Source: Limnoraphis robusta CS-951
GTDB lineage: Bacteria > Cyanobacteriota > Cyanobacteriia > Cyanobacteriales > Microcoleaceae
Length of the DNA: 7,999 nt
Assembly (NCBI RefSeq): GCF_000972705.2
Contig: NZ_LATL02000185.1
Location: 8,020 to 16,018 of the forward strand
Direction: 5' to 3'
The notes below the pieces were generated by a model. It worked only from the letters and a program-made list of their open reading frames with translations, made no database searches and was not told where the DNA came from. Position numbers and translations under genes: made by a program. Each line of letters starts with the position of its first letter. Position 1 is the stretch's first letter. This document shows, piece by piece, positions 1 through 5,998 of the stretch.

Positions 1-44
1 GAGGAGAAGCAGAAAGTTTTTTATCACTAATTATCCGGACATGA
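1..44 (+). repeat. Dispersed intergenic repeat, copy 1 (tail part)
   Basis: These 44 bases match 3288-3331 with one mismatch (c at 10 against g at 3297). Identity stops sharply after base 44, at the sequence CCGGACATGA, which suggests a true repeat boundary. The other copy is preceded by a tandem CAGGAGA tract, so the window probably cuts through a longer element here. No coding frame was recognised in it. The type (dispersed intergenic cyanobacterial repeat) is inferred from having two copies in 8 kb. Confidence 0.85.
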
Positions 45-198
45 CCTAACCCCAAAAAAACTATAGCAATCGCAAATGATTTGTAAACAATCGAAGCGCT
101 GAATAAAAACTCAAAAACGATTTACCCTCTTGCAAGAGCGCCTCTTACCCCCTGTGTTGTAAATTTTCGGGGACTGTGATTAATGCCTGAACGAGCCG

Positions 199-207
199 TG
201 CTACAAT
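199..207 (+). promoter_or_regulatory. Probable extended -10 promoter of rbp-rpsU
   Basis: TGCTACAAT fits an extended -10 element (TGnTAnAAT-like), and no good -35 box lies 17 bases upstream, as is common for extended -10 promoters. Transcription would start near 213-215, giving an rbp leader of about 120 bases. The leader carries no other recognised gene. Long leaders are typical of cold-regulated cyanobacterial rbp genes; cold control here is inference. The rest of 45-336 holds nothing else I can name. Confidence 0.45.
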
Positions 208-336
208 TAGAGCTGAGAATTAGGTATTCGGTTGCAGTTGTTGCTTTCAGTGCTGACAGTTTGTCTGTTTTACATGGCATTGCTCACCTTCCGAAATCTC
301 CGTCTCTACATTCATCCGATTTGGGAGGTCAATTGT

Positions 337-639
337 ATGTCTATTTATGTGGGTAATCTTTCCTACCAGGTAACGGAGGAAGAATTAAGATCTGTGTTTG
401 CTGAATATGGCACTGTTAAGCAAATCAGCATCCCCTCTGATCGCGAAACAGGTCGTCCTCGGGGCTTTGCATTCGTAGAAATGGATGCCGAAGCTCAGGA
501 GCAAGCCGCAATTGAGAAGCTCGATGGCGCCGAATGGATGGGACGTGACCTCAAGGTTAACAAAGCAAGACCTCGGGAAGATCGGGGTTCCTCCTTCAAT
601 AAAGGAAACAGAAGAGATCGTTTCTCTAGCCGCTATTAA
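337..639 (+). CDS. rbp: RRM-type RNA-binding protein (cyanobacterial Rbp family)
   Basis: A 100-residue single-RRM protein expected to bind RNA in the cytoplasm. RNP2 is seen as IYVGNL (residues 3-8) and RNP1 as RGFAFVEM (42-49), both with the aromatic positions that stack on RNA. After the RRM (about 1-78) comes a short, basic, Arg- and Ser-rich tail; the long glycine-rich tail of some cyanobacterial Rbp proteins is absent. The frame is open upstream to a TTG at 232, but ATG 337 is chosen because GGGAGG (323-328) lies 8 bases before it and the RRM begins at once. rpsU follows 120 bases downstream. In Anabaena an rbp gene pairs with rpsU and is cold-regulated, so the same may hold here. The exact paralogue (RbpA, B and so on) cannot be told. 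Confidence 0.95.
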   Translation: MSIYVGNLSYQVTEEELRSVFAEYGTVKQISIPSDRETGRPRGFAFVEMDAEAQEQAAIEKLDGAEWMGRDLKVNKARPREDRGSSFNKGNRRDRFSSRY

Positions 640-666
640 GCTCTGAGATCAGGATCAAATTGGCTC

Positions 667-696
667 AGTGAGCGACGGGGTTTACCCCGTCTCACT
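667..696 (+). promoter_or_regulatory. Intercistronic hairpin between rbp and rpsU
   Basis: AGTGAG (667-672) pairs with CTCACT (691-696) and ACGGGG (675-680) with CCCCGT (685-690), leaving a TTTA loop and a two-base CG bulge: a 12-bp, GC-rich stem. No run of T follows, so it is not a standard terminator. Its place between two co-directional genes suggests a role in RNA processing, partial attenuation or mRNA stability. That role is inferred; the pairing is seen. Confidence 0.6.
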
Positions 697-712
697 CCTA
701 TGAGGTGAAAGA

Positions 713-758
713 CGATCTGGTGAGCGAGATCGGCAGAAATTTATACGAGAGGAGATCG
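713..758 (+). promoter_or_regulatory. Possible alternative pairing over the rpsU ribosome binding site
   Basis: CGATCT (713-718) can pair with AGATCG at 727-732 (8-base loop) or with the identical AGATCG at 753-758. The second copy overlaps the Shine-Dalgarno GAGGAG (749-754) and its spacer. The two pairings exclude each other, so the spacer could in principle switch access to the rpsU start. Each helix has only six pairs, and GATC-containing words are common in this DNA, so chance is a real alternative. Confidence 0.25.
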
Positions 759-759
759 A

Positions 760-960
760 ATGGCTCAAGTTATCGTCGGTGAAAGCGAGCAGTTAGAATC
801 AGCCCTACGTCGCTTCAAGCAAAAAGTCTCTAGGGCGGGTATTTTTGCAGACATGAAAAAGAACCGTCACTTTGAAACACTCGCCCAAAAACACAAGCGT
901 AAAGAAATTGCCAGACATCGGGAACGCCGAAGGCTCCGCAACTCTCGCAAACGGTTTTAG
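760..960 (+). CDS. rpsU: 30S ribosomal protein S21
   Basis: A 66-residue, very basic protein with the S21 pattern: an N-terminal beta strand and ESALRRFK (residues 13-20), then the [15 protein letters not shown] region (26-40) and an Arg/Lys-rich helical tail. S21 joins the small subunit platform near the 16S rRNA 3' end and takes part in translation initiation. Length is normal for the cyanobacterial form. ATG 760 has a good Shine-Dalgarno, GAGGAG at 749-754, five bases upstream. It follows rbp on the same strand with no terminator between, and a strong intrinsic terminator lies about 90 bases after its stop, so the two genes probably share a transcript. Confidence 0.97.
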   Translation: MAQVIVGESEQLESALRRFKQKVSRAGIFADMKKNRHFETLAQKHKRKEIARHRERRRLRNSRKRF

Positions 961-1050
961 AGTAATCTTTCTTTATGTGGAATGCTCACAATTCATTCAT
1001 GGGGAAGGGTTATTGTCGAGGAAATCACGATAACTCTCCTCAAACTTATC

Positions 1051-1095
1051 ACTCCCGAAGAATTCAGTAGTTGATTTCTTTGGGAGTTAGTTTTT
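1051..1095 (+). terminator. Intrinsic terminator of rbp-rpsU
   Basis: Arms 1051-1062 and 1076-1087 form a 12-bp stem (ACTCCC against GGGAGT at the base, one G-U pair inside) with a 13-base loop. The stem is followed by TAGTTTTT (1088-1095). Position about 90 bases after the rpsU stop and the T run fit rho-independent termination of the rbp-rpsU transcript. Confidence 0.8.
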
Positions 1096-1139
1096 GATTG
1101 AAAAAATAGATGGGGAAAAGCGAAACTCAACGAGAAGTC

Positions 1140-1168
1140 TTGAGTCAGATTGTCTTTCTCAATATATA
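1140..1168 (+). promoter_or_regulatory. Candidate promoter for the parA-like unit
   Basis: TTGAGT (1140-1145) and TATATA (1163-1168) are 17 bases apart, a sigma-70-like layout, with a predicted start near 1175 and a leader of roughly 90 bases before ATG 1262. The leader includes a small hairpin (CTTCTC 1194-1199 with GAGAAG 1209-1214). Single-base matches to consensus are modest, so this is a weak call. Nothing else was recognised in 1096-1261. Confidence 0.3.
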
Positions 1169-1261
1169 CTAAGTCTGTTCAGGGGTTGACCCACTTCTCC
1201 ACTATTTTGAGAAGAACATAATCAAGGGTCTTCTATTCCCCCACCTTCTTACAGACAGACT

Positions 1262-1885
1262 ATGCCAAAAATTCTAGTCATTACTAACGGTAAAGGTGGC
1301 GTGGGTAAAACGACAACCGCAGTCAACTTAGCCGCCATCCTCTCCAAACGCTTCTCAACGCTTCTCGTCGATGCTGATCCGCAAAATTCTGCGGGTTGGT
1401 GGGTACAACGCGGTGAAATGCCTTTTGATTTGTCTTGCGAAACCAGTCCCCAACTCTTACAACAACTCAAACAAGCCAAAAACTTTGATTTGGTTGTGAT
1501 CGATACCCCACCTGCTTTACAATCAACTTCTCTACTCAGCGCGATCGCCATTGCCGATTTTCTGGTTCTCCCCAGTCAAGTTGCACCGATGGATTTAGTT
1601 GCTTTAATTGAAACCGTCAGACAGACTATCGCTCCTGCACAAGTACCTCATCGGGTTCTCCTGACAAAAGTTGATCCGCGTAGCTTGGGAGATGCTCTCG
1701 AAGCCCAAAAATCCCTGCAAGAAACCGGAATTCCCGTATTTAGGAATTTCATTCGTTCCTACAAAGCCCATGAACGTTGTCCGCTTGAAGGGGTAGCAAT
1801 TACCGACGCCAAAAGCAAAAACGCCAGAGAAGCCGCTTCTGATTATCGCCGTGTCGCCTCTGAACTCTTAAGTCATTTAAAATAA
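1262..1885 (+). CDS. ParA-family partition ATPase, orphan
   Basis: A 207-residue ParA/MinD-superfamily ATPase. The deviant Walker A box KGGVGKTT is at residues 11-18, including the signature first lysine (K11) needed for sandwich dimers; the Walker A' region DADPQ is at 37-41 and Walker B VVIDTPPA at 78-85. There is no N-terminal DNA-binding extension, so it resembles short ParA proteins (type Ib-like or cargo-positioning) rather than long plasmid SopA types. ATG 1262 puts the ATPase fold right at the N terminus, but no Shine-Dalgarno is visible. No parB, parS-like repeat or small coiled-coil partner gene (such as McdB for carboxysomes) is next to it; an ABM-domain gene follows after 47 bases. 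Its cargo cannot be told from sequence. Confidence 0.9.
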   Translation: MPKILVITNGKGGVGKTTTAVNLAAILSKRFSTLLVDADPQNSAGWWVQRGEMPFDLSCETSPQLLQQLKQAKNFDLVVIDTPPALQSTSLLSAIAIADFLVLPSQVAPMDLVALIETVRQTIAPAQVPHRVLLTKVDPRSLGDALEAQKSLQETGIPVFRNFIRSYKAHERCPLEGVAITDAKSKNAREAASDYRRVASELLSHLK

Positions 1886-1932
1886 TTTCCAGAAAACATC
1901 CAAGCTCTTGATCTGCTTCCGTCTGACAAACC

Positions 1933-2229
1933 ATGAAAACAACCTTGCGTGTCGTTGCTAAAATTATCGCTAATCGCGATCAAGTCGAACCCCTGAAAGC
2001 TGTTTTGTCCCAACTGGTAGAACCGACTCGCCAAGAACCTGGCTGCATCCAATACGAACTTCTACAAAATCGCGCCGATCCCACTGACTTTACTTTTGTC
2101 GAAATCTGGGAAACAGAAGCTGCTTTAGAAACTCATCTCGCCAGCGATCACATTCAAGCTGCGACTCAAAAACTTAAGGGTTTAATCGCCACTCCACCGG
2201 ATATTCGACGTTACGATTTAGTTTTGTAA
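1933..2229 (+). CDS. ABM-domain protein (putative monooxygenase, YgiN-like)
   Basis: A 98-residue protein consisting of one antibiotic biosynthesis monooxygenase (ABM) domain, a dimeric alpha/beta ferredoxin-like fold. Family marks are EPGCIQYEL (residues 35-43), the FTFVEIWET strand with W59, then the helix with H68 and H73. Despite the family name, many members in bacteria are quinol or small-molecule oxidases, or have no known substrate, so the reaction is left open. It lies 47 bases after parA and 13 before the next gene on the same strand, so co-transcription is likely. No Shine-Dalgarno is visible before ATG 1933. Confidence 0.88.
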   Translation: MKTTLRVVAKIIANRDQVEPLKAVLSQLVEPTRQEPGCIQYELLQNRADPTDFTFVEIWETEAALETHLASDHIQAATQKLKGLIATPPDIRRYDLVL

Positions 2230-2242
2230 TCAATTGGCAAGC

Positions 2243-3181
2243 ATGATAGAGATTGGCGGCTTCTCCGTTCCCCCTGCACACAAACGACGCATTGAAATTC
2301 CGGTGGCTCGTCTACCTACACAAACCATGTTGTCGCTACCTGTGATTGTGATTAACGGTATTAGTGAGGGGCCGCGACTGTGGCTGAGTGCCGCAATTCA
2401 TGGGGATGAACTCAATGGCGTGGAAATTATTCATCGGGTTCTCCAACAAATTTCACCCCGACAGTTGCGAGGAACCCTGATAGCTGTTCCGATTGTTAAT
2501 GTGTTTGGTTTTATTGATCAATCTCGCTATCTTCCCGATCGTCGGGATCTCAATCGGGCTTTTCCGGGTTCTAAGCGGGGATCTCTCGGAGGACGTTTGG
2601 CGACGTTATTTATGGAAGAAATTGTCAACCGTTCTACTCATGGCATTGATTTACATACGGCTTCTGATCATCGTAATAATTTACCTCAAATTCGCGCTAA
2701 TCTCGACGACCCAGAAACCTATGAATGTGCGAAAGCGTTTGGTGCGCCTGTGATTATTCACTCTCAAACCCGTGATGGTTCACTGCGACAAGCTGCTACT
2801 CAACAGGGCCTTCCCGTGCTACTCTACGAGGCAGGAGAAGCTTTGCGGTTTGATCCTCATGCCATTGGTATCGGTGTAGAAGGGGTATTACGAGTGATGA
2901 CGGTTTTGGGTATGTACGAACCCAAGGTTCACACCAGACCGATCGCTTCAGTTGAAATCCGCAAAACTCGATGGATACGCGCCTCTACCAGTGGAATTTT
3001 ACTCTTGAGTGTCAAACTTGGCGAAAGAGTCTATGAAAAACAGATCCTCGGTGTTATTTCTGATGCGTTTGGAGATGCGAGTATGCGAATCCGCGCACCT
3101 GCTGATGGGTTGGTGATTTGCGCTCAACAAAATCCTCTCGTTAATCAGGGTGATGCGATCATACATTTAGCTCTTTTTTAA
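2243..3181 (+). CDS. AstE/AspA-family zinc hydrolase (succinylglutamate desuccinylase/aspartoacylase-like)
   Basis: A 312-residue metallohydrolase of the M14-like AstE/AspA group, which cleaves N-acyl amino acids; the true substrate is unknown. Zinc ligands are probably H53 and E56 in AAIHGDELNG and H138 in GIDLHT, with catalytic Glu E196 in LLYEAGE; the substrate-side motif DRRDLNRAFPG is at 99-109. The C-terminal part (about 250-310) looks like a biotinyl/lipoyl-type barrel (GERVYEKQILG, RAPADGLVI), usual for this subgroup. A TTG at 2234 would add three residues; ATG 2243 is preferred because it is a standard codon in the same frame and neither start has a Shine-Dalgarno. No arginine-succinyltransferase (ast) genes are nearby, so an AST-pathway name would be unsafe. 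Likely third gene of a unit with parA and the ABM gene. Confidence 0.9.
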   Translation: MIEIGGFSVPPAHKRRIEIPVARLPTQTMLSLPVIVINGISEGPRLWLSAAIHGDELNGVEIIHRVLQQISPRQLRGTLIAVPIVNVFGFIDQSRYLPDRRDLNRAFPGSKRGSLGGRLATLFMEEIVNRSTHGIDLHTASDHRNNLPQIRANLDDPETYECAKAFGAPVIIHSQTRDGSLRQAATQQGLPVLLYEAGEALRFDPHAIGIGVEGVLRVMTVLGMYEPKVHTRPIASVEIRKTRWIRASTSGILLLSVKLGERVYEKQILGVISDAFGDASMRIRAPADGLVICAQQNPLVNQGDAIIHLALF

Positions 3182-3218
3182 CAGAGATTAAATGCTAATT
3201 TTGAGCTATAGCAGAAGT

Positions 3219-3260
<42 letters not shown>

Positions 3261-3287
3261 CCGGAGGAAATCAAGAAGAAGAAAGAG

Positions 3288-3331
3288 GAGGAGAAGGAGA
3301 AAGTTTTTTATCACTAATTATCCGGACATGA
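3288..3331 (+). repeat. Dispersed intergenic repeat, copy 2
   Basis: Matches bases 1-44 at 43 of 44 positions and ends at the same CCGGACATGA boundary. It sits directly after the purine-rich heptamer tract and ends 32 bases before the ferredoxin gene start, so it forms most of that gene's upstream region. The tract plus this tail may be one composite element of about 113 bases (3219-3331). Confidence 0.85.
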
Positions 3332-3363
3332 TATGAAGTCATTTCAACCCCAATCATCTGTTT

Positions 3364-3657
3364 ATGGTCAATTTATCCTCAAAAAAAGTTCTGGTTTGTC
3401 AAAATCGCACTTGTCTAAAACAAGGATCAGGTAAAGTATTAGCCGCATTTCAAGCAGAACCGATTCCTAATGTAGATATCGAAGCTACAGGTTGTTTGGG
3501 ACAATGTGGTAATGGGCCGATGGTGATTATTTTACCCGAAGCAGTTTGGTATAATCGCGTTCAAGCTGATCACGTTTCAACCATTATCAAACATCATTTA
3601 CACGGTGGAGAAGCCGTTAAAGCTTTGCTTGATGCAAAGTATGCTAAACACAATTAG
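3364..3657 (+). CDS. Thioredoxin-like [2Fe-2S] ferredoxin domain protein
   Basis: A 97-residue protein of the thioredoxin-fold [2Fe-2S] ferredoxin family, as found at the C terminus of NuoE/HoxE proteins and as free small proteins in cyanobacteria. Four cysteines fit the cluster pattern: C12 and C17 (VCQNRTCLKQ) and C44 and C48 (GCLGQCGNGP). The loop after C48 and the PEAVWYNRV strand are family features. The partner is unknown; electron transfer is inferred from the cluster. No Shine-Dalgarno precedes ATG 3364. A repeat element fills the space upstream, so it probably has its own promoter, which I could not place. It faces the ygfZ-like gene tail to tail. Confidence 0.88.
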   Translation: MVNLSSKKVLVCQNRTCLKQGSGKVLAAFQAEPIPNVDIEATGCLGQCGNGPMVIILPEAVWYNRVQADHVSTIIKHHLHGGEAVKALLDAKYAKHN

Positions 3658-3669
3658 TTTTCGCTCGTG

Positions 3670-3723
3670 GGGAAAAGAAAGCATCAATCCCTGAGATTAT
3701 CGCCTCTTTTCCCTTTCTTTTTT
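3670..3723 (+). terminator. Terminator-like hairpin after the ferredoxin gene
   Basis: GGGAAAAGA (3670-3678) pairs with TCTTTTCCC (3705-3713), a perfect 9-bp stem with a 26-base loop, followed by TTTCTTTTTT (3714-3723). The T run fits termination of + strand transcripts from the ferredoxin gene. It overlaps the stop codon of the convergent gene. The large loop lowers confidence. Confidence 0.5.
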
Positions 3724-4774
3724 ACTCAGCCGGATGCTTTAAAAAAGGAACTTCTATCACTTCTGCCTCTACTTCTCCCACTTTCACTTTTAAGCCCTTT
3801 CCTCCCGCCTTTGTCCGAATATAACCTAAGCCGAAATATCCTCTTTCCGTTTCCATAAAACTGGTGAGTTTACCGACTTTTTTATCCTCTACTTTGATTT
3901 CTGTTCCAACTGCGACAGGTGCATTGAGTCGGATTCCCCAAAGTTGTTGTTTAACCCCTTTATAGGTGTTTAAACGAGCGATTGTTTCTTGACCAATATA
4001 GCAGCCTTTCTCAAAAGAAATTGTATTCCATAATCCCGCTTCTAACGGATTATAATCATCAGTTAGTTCAGCATCCGGTGTTGGTCTTCCTTGTTCGATA
4101 CGAAGCTGTTCCCAAAGGCGATCACCCATTGCGATCGCCCCAGAATTGACTAATATTTTCCACAACAAAACTGCCTGTTCGACTGATACAATTAACGTAT
4201 ATCCTGGCGTCACCAAACCACTTCCAACTGCAACCCGCACAGGAATATTCTCGATTTCAATCTGTTGATGACTGGCGTAGGGTTGATCAACCAGTGGCGT
4301 TATTCCCAATTTTTTGAACAGTTGATCACTTTCAGGCCCCATTAAACTAAAGATAGCATTTTGATCGCTAATATCCTTTAACTCTACCTTATCCATTGGG
4401 AAAATATAACGATCTAACCAATCAATTAACATCTGACGTCGGGGAGGCGAAACTAACACTAAAACCGCATTTTCCGTCACATAAAGCGTGGTTAAATCTA
4501 TGGTACGGGCGGTAGAACTAACAAATACGCTATCACATCCCTGGCCGGGTTTTAGAGATAGAATATTGTTGGTACTTTGGTTATGTAAAAATCGCAGTCG
4601 ATCCTCATTGGAAATTTGGATCAGTCCCCAATGGGAGCGATCGCATAAAGCAACACCTGTTTGAGTCGCAGCGATCGCATCGGGATCATTACCAAAACTC
4701 AGGGGAACGCTTGTAGAATCTTCTAATGTAGCACCTTGAGCGGTTTGAATTTCACGTAAAGATTGAATCATCAT
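3722..4774 (-). CDS. ygfZ: YgfZ/GcvT-like folate-binding protein
   Basis: A 350-residue protein of the tRNA-modifying/iron-sulfur repair YgfZ (COG0354, IBA57-like) family, related to the GcvT aminomethyltransferase. The signature KGCYIGQE is at residues 256-263; its cysteine (C258) is the conserved functional one. The N-terminal folate-binding fold spans about 30-240 and a beta-barrel tail about 275-345. YgfZ/IBA57 proteins support assembly or repair of certain [4Fe-4S] enzymes using tetrahydrofolate. No gcvH or gcvP genes are present, which argues against a glycine cleavage role. The start is either of two adjacent ATG codons (4774 or 4771); neither has a Shine-Dalgarno. It lies 37 bases after the hypothetical gene on the same strand, so the two probably share an operon. 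Confidence 0.88.
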   Translation of the reverse strand: MMIQSLREIQTAQGATLEDSTSVPLSFGNDPDAIAATQTGVALCDRSHWGLIQISNEDRLRFLHNQSTNNILSLKPGQGCDSVFVSSTARTIDLTTLYVTENAVLVLVSPPRRQMLIDWLDRYIFPMDKVELKDISDQNAIFSLMGPESDQLFKKLGITPLVDQPYASHQQIEIENIPVRVAVGSGLVTPGYTLIVSVEQAVLLWKILVNSGAIAMGDRLWEQLRIEQGRPTPDAELTDDYNPLEAGLWNTISFEKGCYIGQETIARLNTYKGVKQQLWGIRLNAPVAVGTEIKVEDKKVGKLTSFMETERGYFGLGYIRTKAGGKGLKVKVGEVEAEVIEVPFLKHPAE

Positions 4775-4811
4775 TGTTTAAAGTGTTAAAGGTTGACGGA
4801 GTAACGGATTA

Positions 4812-5210
4812 CTAAGATTGTCCCACTTCGTTGGATAGGTTATCAAAAAATTGGTCAATAATCATCCGGGCTTTTTCATCAATGCGAGTCCAGTCTACAT
4901 CACCTGTGTGATCAATTAAACTGGTATCAATCTCAACTTCTTGGCTTTCTTGGGGAGCGTGGGTGAGTTGATAGTTTTTGAAACAAACTTGATAACATAA
5001 TTCCCAGATATCTAAACTCACTTTTTGGTTATTACATTCAAGATCTAGTCGATAACCCGGATAGGGGGTTTCAGTATTGTGGTAGGTTCCTTTCCAGACT
5101 GATGGTTCTTCTAGCTTTTTGCGGATGTTGTCTAGGAGTCTGATCAAGATGGGTTGCATGAGTAATTCTGCCTGTTGCCAAGCGACTTGATCTTTAATTT
5201 TGGGTCTCAT
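4812..5210 (-). CDS. Conserved cyanobacterial hypothetical protein
   Basis: A 132-residue soluble protein with no signal peptide or membrane segment. I recognise it only as a conserved cyanobacterial unknown. It opens with a helical part (about 5-36, DQVAWQQAELLMQP and LLDNIRKKLEE), then a beta-rich centre with WKGTYHNTETPYPGYRLDLE (39-58) and DIWELCYQVCFKNY (67-80), and ends in an acidic, helical tail. Cysteines C59, C72 and C76 do not form a known metal motif. Codon use matches its neighbours, and it stands just upstream of ygfZ on the same strand, supporting a real gene. The ATG at 5210 lacks a Shine-Dalgarno. No function can be assigned. Confidence 0.82.
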   Translation of the reverse strand: MRPKIKDQVAWQQAELLMQPILIRLLDNIRKKLEEPSVWKGTYHNTETPYPGYRLDLECNNQKVSLDIWELCYQVCFKNYQLTHAPQESQEVEIDTSLIDHTGDVDWTRIDEKARMIIDQFFDNLSNEVGQS

Positions 5211-5304
5211 AGAAGGGATATTAAACTAATTTTCTTGTATTGTCTTAGTTTATCTTGTTCGTTTCCCCTCTATGAAATTTGTTTTCTGATGGTAGAGTAT
5301 GGTC

Positions 5305-5438
5305 TATAATTCAAGTCTATCATTGGAAATGACAACATGATATAACAAATGATGACAATCTTTATCTCAACAGTCAGGCTGAAGTTAAAATTTAATTCTG
5401 TTCAGAATGAACTTGAATTTTGAACGGTTTTTTGTTTT
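5305..5438 (+). ncRNA. Possible orphan small transcription unit
   Basis: A perfect TATAAT (5305-5310) predicts a start near 5317. A terminator-like hairpin follows: stem 5400-5407 with 5418-5425 (8 pairs, one G-U), 10-base loop, then GG and T6GT4 (5428-5438). Between them no open frame of note exists, so the unit would give an RNA of about 120 bases. The -35 region is poor and the stem is A+T-rich. It does not match the Yfr1 core or any other small RNA I can recall. Confidence 0.25.
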
Positions 5439-5487
5439 AATCAAAGCAGAACCTCATCCTAAAACTATCAAGCTTTTAACGTCATAA

Positions 5488-5517
5488 TTTTGAAAGAGAT
5501 TGTGAAATCTATCAAAA
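5488..5517. other. Hairpin with GNRA-type loop
   Basis: TTTTGA (5488-5493) pairs with TCAAAA (5512-5517) and AGATT (5497-5501) with AATCT (5506-5510), around a GTGA loop (5502-5505) of the stable GNRA class; a 3-by-1 internal loop lies between the two helices. No T run follows. It could be part of an RNA or a DNA palindrome; no function is assigned. Confidence 0.4.
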
Positions 5518-5727
5518 GCCTGAACCGTAAGATGTATAGTGATTCGTTGAACTTGAGAACGACAGAAAAAATACTAATGAGTCTATGATGTGCCTCACTC
5601 TAACACAGTTCACCTCAATTCTCGCAAGTCAGCGTCCGTTAACTTAACAAAGGTTGAGCAACTGCCCAGAATTCTAATCTCAAGGGATATTCGGTTTATT
5701 TCCCCCGATCAAGTGTTGAAAACGCTC

Positions 5728-5756
5728 TTGAAAAAGACCGTAATATTTGCTGTAAA
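5728..5756 (+). promoter_or_regulatory. Candidate cysH promoter
   Basis: TTGAAA (5728-5733) and TGTAAA (5751-5756) are 17 bases apart. A second TTGAAA lies at 5716-5721, with TAATAT at 5741-5746. Either would give a cysH leader of over 250 bases to ATG 6035. Weak matches; no clear NtcA-type (GTA-N8-TAC) box was seen. Confidence 0.3.
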
Positions 5757-5816
5757 ATAAGAAAGTATATCTCTATGCTTGTACAACGATCTGAAATTGT
5801 TTAGGCTTGATCGAAA

Positions 5817-5842
5817 AAGTTGCAATTCTCCGAAGTTGCAAT
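5817..5842 (+). repeat. AAGTTGCAAT direct repeat pair
   Basis: AAGTTGCAAT occurs at 5817-5826 and 5833-5842, a 16-base period. Each copy contains the palindrome TTGCAA, so the site reads as two symmetric half-sites about one and a half helical turns apart. It lies between the candidate promoter and cysH, about 190 bases before the chosen start, and might bind a regulator. The sequence repeat is certain; the role is guesswork. Confidence 0.6.
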
Positions 5843-5998
5843 GCCGTGATCTGAACGGACTGAGATCCTAAACTGGCAAATTCAGTATGGAGGATGATCC
5901 AGAAGTCGATAAAATTTCAGATAATATCTAGAGCAAAGCGCACCAGGAGAACAATGCCACACCTGAATTTAGTTGATACCCATCTTAACGGACGACAG

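Larger units (their letters stand above)
5211..5893. other. Gene-free stretch between divergent genes
   Basis: About 680 bases separate the hypothetical gene (- strand) from the cysH leader (+ strand). All frames are broken by frequent stops; the longest ATG frame I traced gives about 20 residues, with no ribosome binding site. The A+T content is higher than in the genes. What I can see in it: a TATAAT box followed by a terminator-like hairpin (5305-5438), a hairpin with a GTGA loop (5488-5517), a candidate cysH promoter (5728-5756) and a pair of 10-base direct repeats (5817-5842). No remnant of a known gene was recognised. Confidence 0.7.

Noticed and set aside
232..336. Upstream extension of the rbp frame from a TTG start, with a hydrophobic N terminus
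   Set aside because: The hydrophobic stretch could look like a signal or membrane segment, but the ATG at 337 has a proper Shine-Dalgarno and the RRM starts there. The upstream part overlaps the expected leader.
1009..1047. Weak inverted repeat after rpsU (GTTAT...ATAAC)
   Set aside because: Pairing is broken and has no T run; the terminator at 1051-1095 explains the region better.
1249..1551. Open frame on the - strand inside parA
   Set aside because: It lies opposite the Walker motifs of a certain gene and shows no family features; a shadow frame.
1262..1885. McdA carboxysome-positioning ATPase
   Set aside because: No McdB-like partner gene follows, and carboxysome genes are absent from the window; kept as a general ParA.
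2493..2753. Hydrophobic open frame inside the AstE-like gene
   Set aside because: Different frame of a well-supported enzyme; no start signal. Hydrophobicity follows from the overlapping codons.
3667..3858. Leu/Pro-rich + strand frame over the end of ygfZ
   Set aside because: Antisense of the YgfZ C terminus; low-complexity composition and no ribosome binding site.
5581..5643. 20-residue frame starting ATGATGTGC as a leader peptide
   Set aside because: No ribosome binding site, no run of cysteine or methionine codons, and no coupled attenuator seen.
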